The notes beneath the pieces are model-generated. The model was given only the letters and a program-made list of their open reading frames with translations. It was not told the DNA's origin and ran no database searches. A stretch of 5,502 bases of DNA from Puniceicoccaceae bacterium. Its GTDB lineage: Bacteria > Verrucomicrobiota > Verrucomicrobiia > Opitutales > Coraliomargaritaceae. This document shows, one piece after another, positions 4,755 through 5,502 of the stretch. The stretch covers positions 1 through 5,502 of the forward strand of contig PWZW01000208.1 in NCBI GenBank assembly GCA_003567255.1. Reading direction: 5' to 3'. How positions within the stretch are numbered: the first letter of the stretch is position 1; every line of letters starts with the position of its first letter. Both the position numbers and the translations under genes were made by a program.

Positions 4755-4970
4755 ATGAATACAAATCAAATCATCTCGATCGGCCTCCTGACCGGAGGCA
4801 TTGCCCTTTTAATCTTCGGAATCAACGCTGCTGGTTCCATCAGCTCGGAGGTGTCCGAAGTTTTCACAGACACGCCGACCGACAAGTCAATGTGGATGAT
4901 TGTCGGTGGCATCATCCTCGCAGTGATGGGGGCATTTGGAACACTGCATTTTCGAGGCTCTCGTGCCTAG
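4755..4970 (+). CDS. DUF3185 family small membrane protein
   Basis: A complete 71-residue inner-membrane protein. Helix 1 spans about residues 5-25 (QIISIGLLTGGIALLIFGINA), with the family's I-F-G-I-N-A motif at 20-25; helix 2 spans about 46-65 (MWMIVGGIILAVMGAFGTLH). The loop S-I-S-S-E-V-S-E-V-F-T-D-T-P-T-D-K-S-M-W carries the conserved F-T-x-x-P-T-D-K-x-x-W signature. Length is typical of the family, whose function is unknown. ATG 4755 is the only start that keeps the full first helix; no Shine-Dalgarno is seen in the short upstream region. It points away from the DUF1328/entericidin pair, with the IS between them, so the three were probably neighbours with divergent transcription before the insertion. 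Expression now must come from a promoter within or near the IS end. Confidence 0.9.
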   Translation: MNTNQIISIGLLTGGIALLIFGINAAGSISSEVSEVFTDTPTDKSMWMIVGGIILAVMGAFGTLHFRGSRA

Positions 4971-5234
4971 CACTTCATCCCGATCAGTAGTCAAGCGCAG
5001 GTTTGATCCGCACCAGAAGGAAGGCTATTTCCGATAAGCCAGTCTGCAAAAAAGTGATTTTTTGTACCGTGCGCACCAAAGGTGGCTACGTCCTCGCCGG
5101 GATTCGGCAGGTCCTGCTCCGCGCGGGTATGGTGGCCGGCATGGGGACCATAGGCTTTATCCGGTCCTGAGCCGCTGGGGCGGACGCGGTCCTGGCGCAC
5201 TGACCGCCCTGCAGGGTACGCCACACAGCCATTG
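4971..5234. other. Stretch without a supported gene
   Basis: Two frames stay open here but neither is recognisable. On minus, a frame from ATG 5383 to 4991 (130 residues) has a GGGAG 7-12 bases upstream but reads as Ser/Arg/Gly-rich sequence with no family pattern. On plus, a frame ending in a TGA near 5170 contains VRTKGGYVLAGIRQVLLRAG, also without similarity I can name. The composition (GC-rich middle, 5085-5220) suggests old coding sequence that has decayed. No RNA gene or IS end is evident. Confidence 0.4.
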
Positions 5235-5263
5235 GTAACCGATAGTACAAAGCTATCGGTTAC
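5235..5263. repeat. Perfect 11-bp inverted repeat
   Basis: GTAACCGATAG, loop TACAAAG, CTATCGGTTAC. The arms are exact complements. There is no T run, so it is not a typical terminator. The symmetry and the 29-base total length fit an operator for a dimeric regulator, a recombination site or an RNA hairpin. GCTATCGG, part of the right arm, appears again at 5427-5434. Confidence 0.75.
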
Positions 5264-5364
5264 ACTGAACTGGCTCAATACCATGGAACGCAAGCGATGT
5301 GATGACTGAGAAAGCATAGCTTGCTCGTCAGCTGATTGTCGGGCACCTTTTTCCTCACCTTTTC

Positions 5365-5395
5365 GGGAGCTCTTCAGCGCCATCTGCGCGCTCCC
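5365..5395. other. Bulged stem-loop
   Basis: GGGAGC, then 6 unpaired bases TCTTCA, GCGC, loop CATCT, then GCGC-GCTCCC. The 3' arm is continuous and the 5' arm bulged, giving 10 GC-rich pairs. No T run follows on plus. With the 5235-5263 repeat it makes a structured, gene-free right end of the window. Beyond it (5396-5502) I see nothing I can assign. Confidence 0.4.
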
Positions 5396-5502
5396 GCGCT
5401 TTCTGTAAACTTAGCGCAGACCGTACGCTATCGGAGCTGTGTTCTGATTTTGGTATGGGTTGCAAGATCATGAGCACCTGACAGTGCCTCACCTTACACA
5501 TC

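Noticed and set aside
4991..5383. Minus-strand 130-residue frame as a gene
   Set aside because: Despite a GGGAG before its ATG, it is low-complexity, spans the perfect inverted repeat and matches no family I know.

Overview
The window looks like an accessory or decaying stretch of a bacterial chromosome at roughly 50% GC. Verrucomicrobiota, perhaps a marine Opitutae-like lineage, is my best guess. The reasons are the arrays of small GC-rich hairpins between genes, which in one frame read as a peptide string of the L-D-C-G-S-L-A-A-A type that I recall from spurious annotations in Verrucomicrobia genomes, and the grouping of entericidin, DUF1328 and DUF3185 small membrane proteins. This assignment comes from memory of families, not from a search, and Planctomycetes-like or proteobacterial hosts are not excluded.

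Layout. 1-375: a fossil in which the start of a Phd/YefM-type antitoxin gene runs in frame into a fragment of IS66-family tnpB; a stop codon and a 2-base frameshift have killed it. 376-968: mostly unassigned sequence with one possible small ORF (445-711) and a lone repeat hairpin (933-943). 969-1736: an intact DUF2071 (YqjF-like) gene, the best-supported full-length gene here. 1774-2148: a gene-free array of about nine GC-rich stem-loops, mostly with 3-base loops. 2286-3190: a compact run of unrecognised small ORFs, the first three overlapping one another, two with strong Shine-Dalgarno sequences; the third continues in frame beyond its stop codon into a fourth.

3296-4970 is a group of small envelope proteins split by an insertion sequence. 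On the minus strand lie a 42-residue entericidin-type lipoprotein and, upstream of it, a DUF1328 gene that has lost its start codon. On the plus strand lies an intact DUF3185 gene. Between them sits an IS4-family element (about 3624-4720) with clear terminal inverted repeats. Its transposase has lost the middle of the catalytic domain, including the second DDE aspartate, so it cannot move by itself. 4971-5502 has no gene I can support but holds a perfect 11-bp inverted repeat and a second strong stem-loop.

Taken together the genes do not form one pathway. The window is a patchwork of dead mobile-element pieces, hairpin repeats, an isolated DUF2071 gene and a small membrane-protein group. The two parts most likely to hide something undescribed are the hairpin array with its inverted outlier on the other side of the DUF2071 gene, and the 2286-3190 small-ORF cassette.
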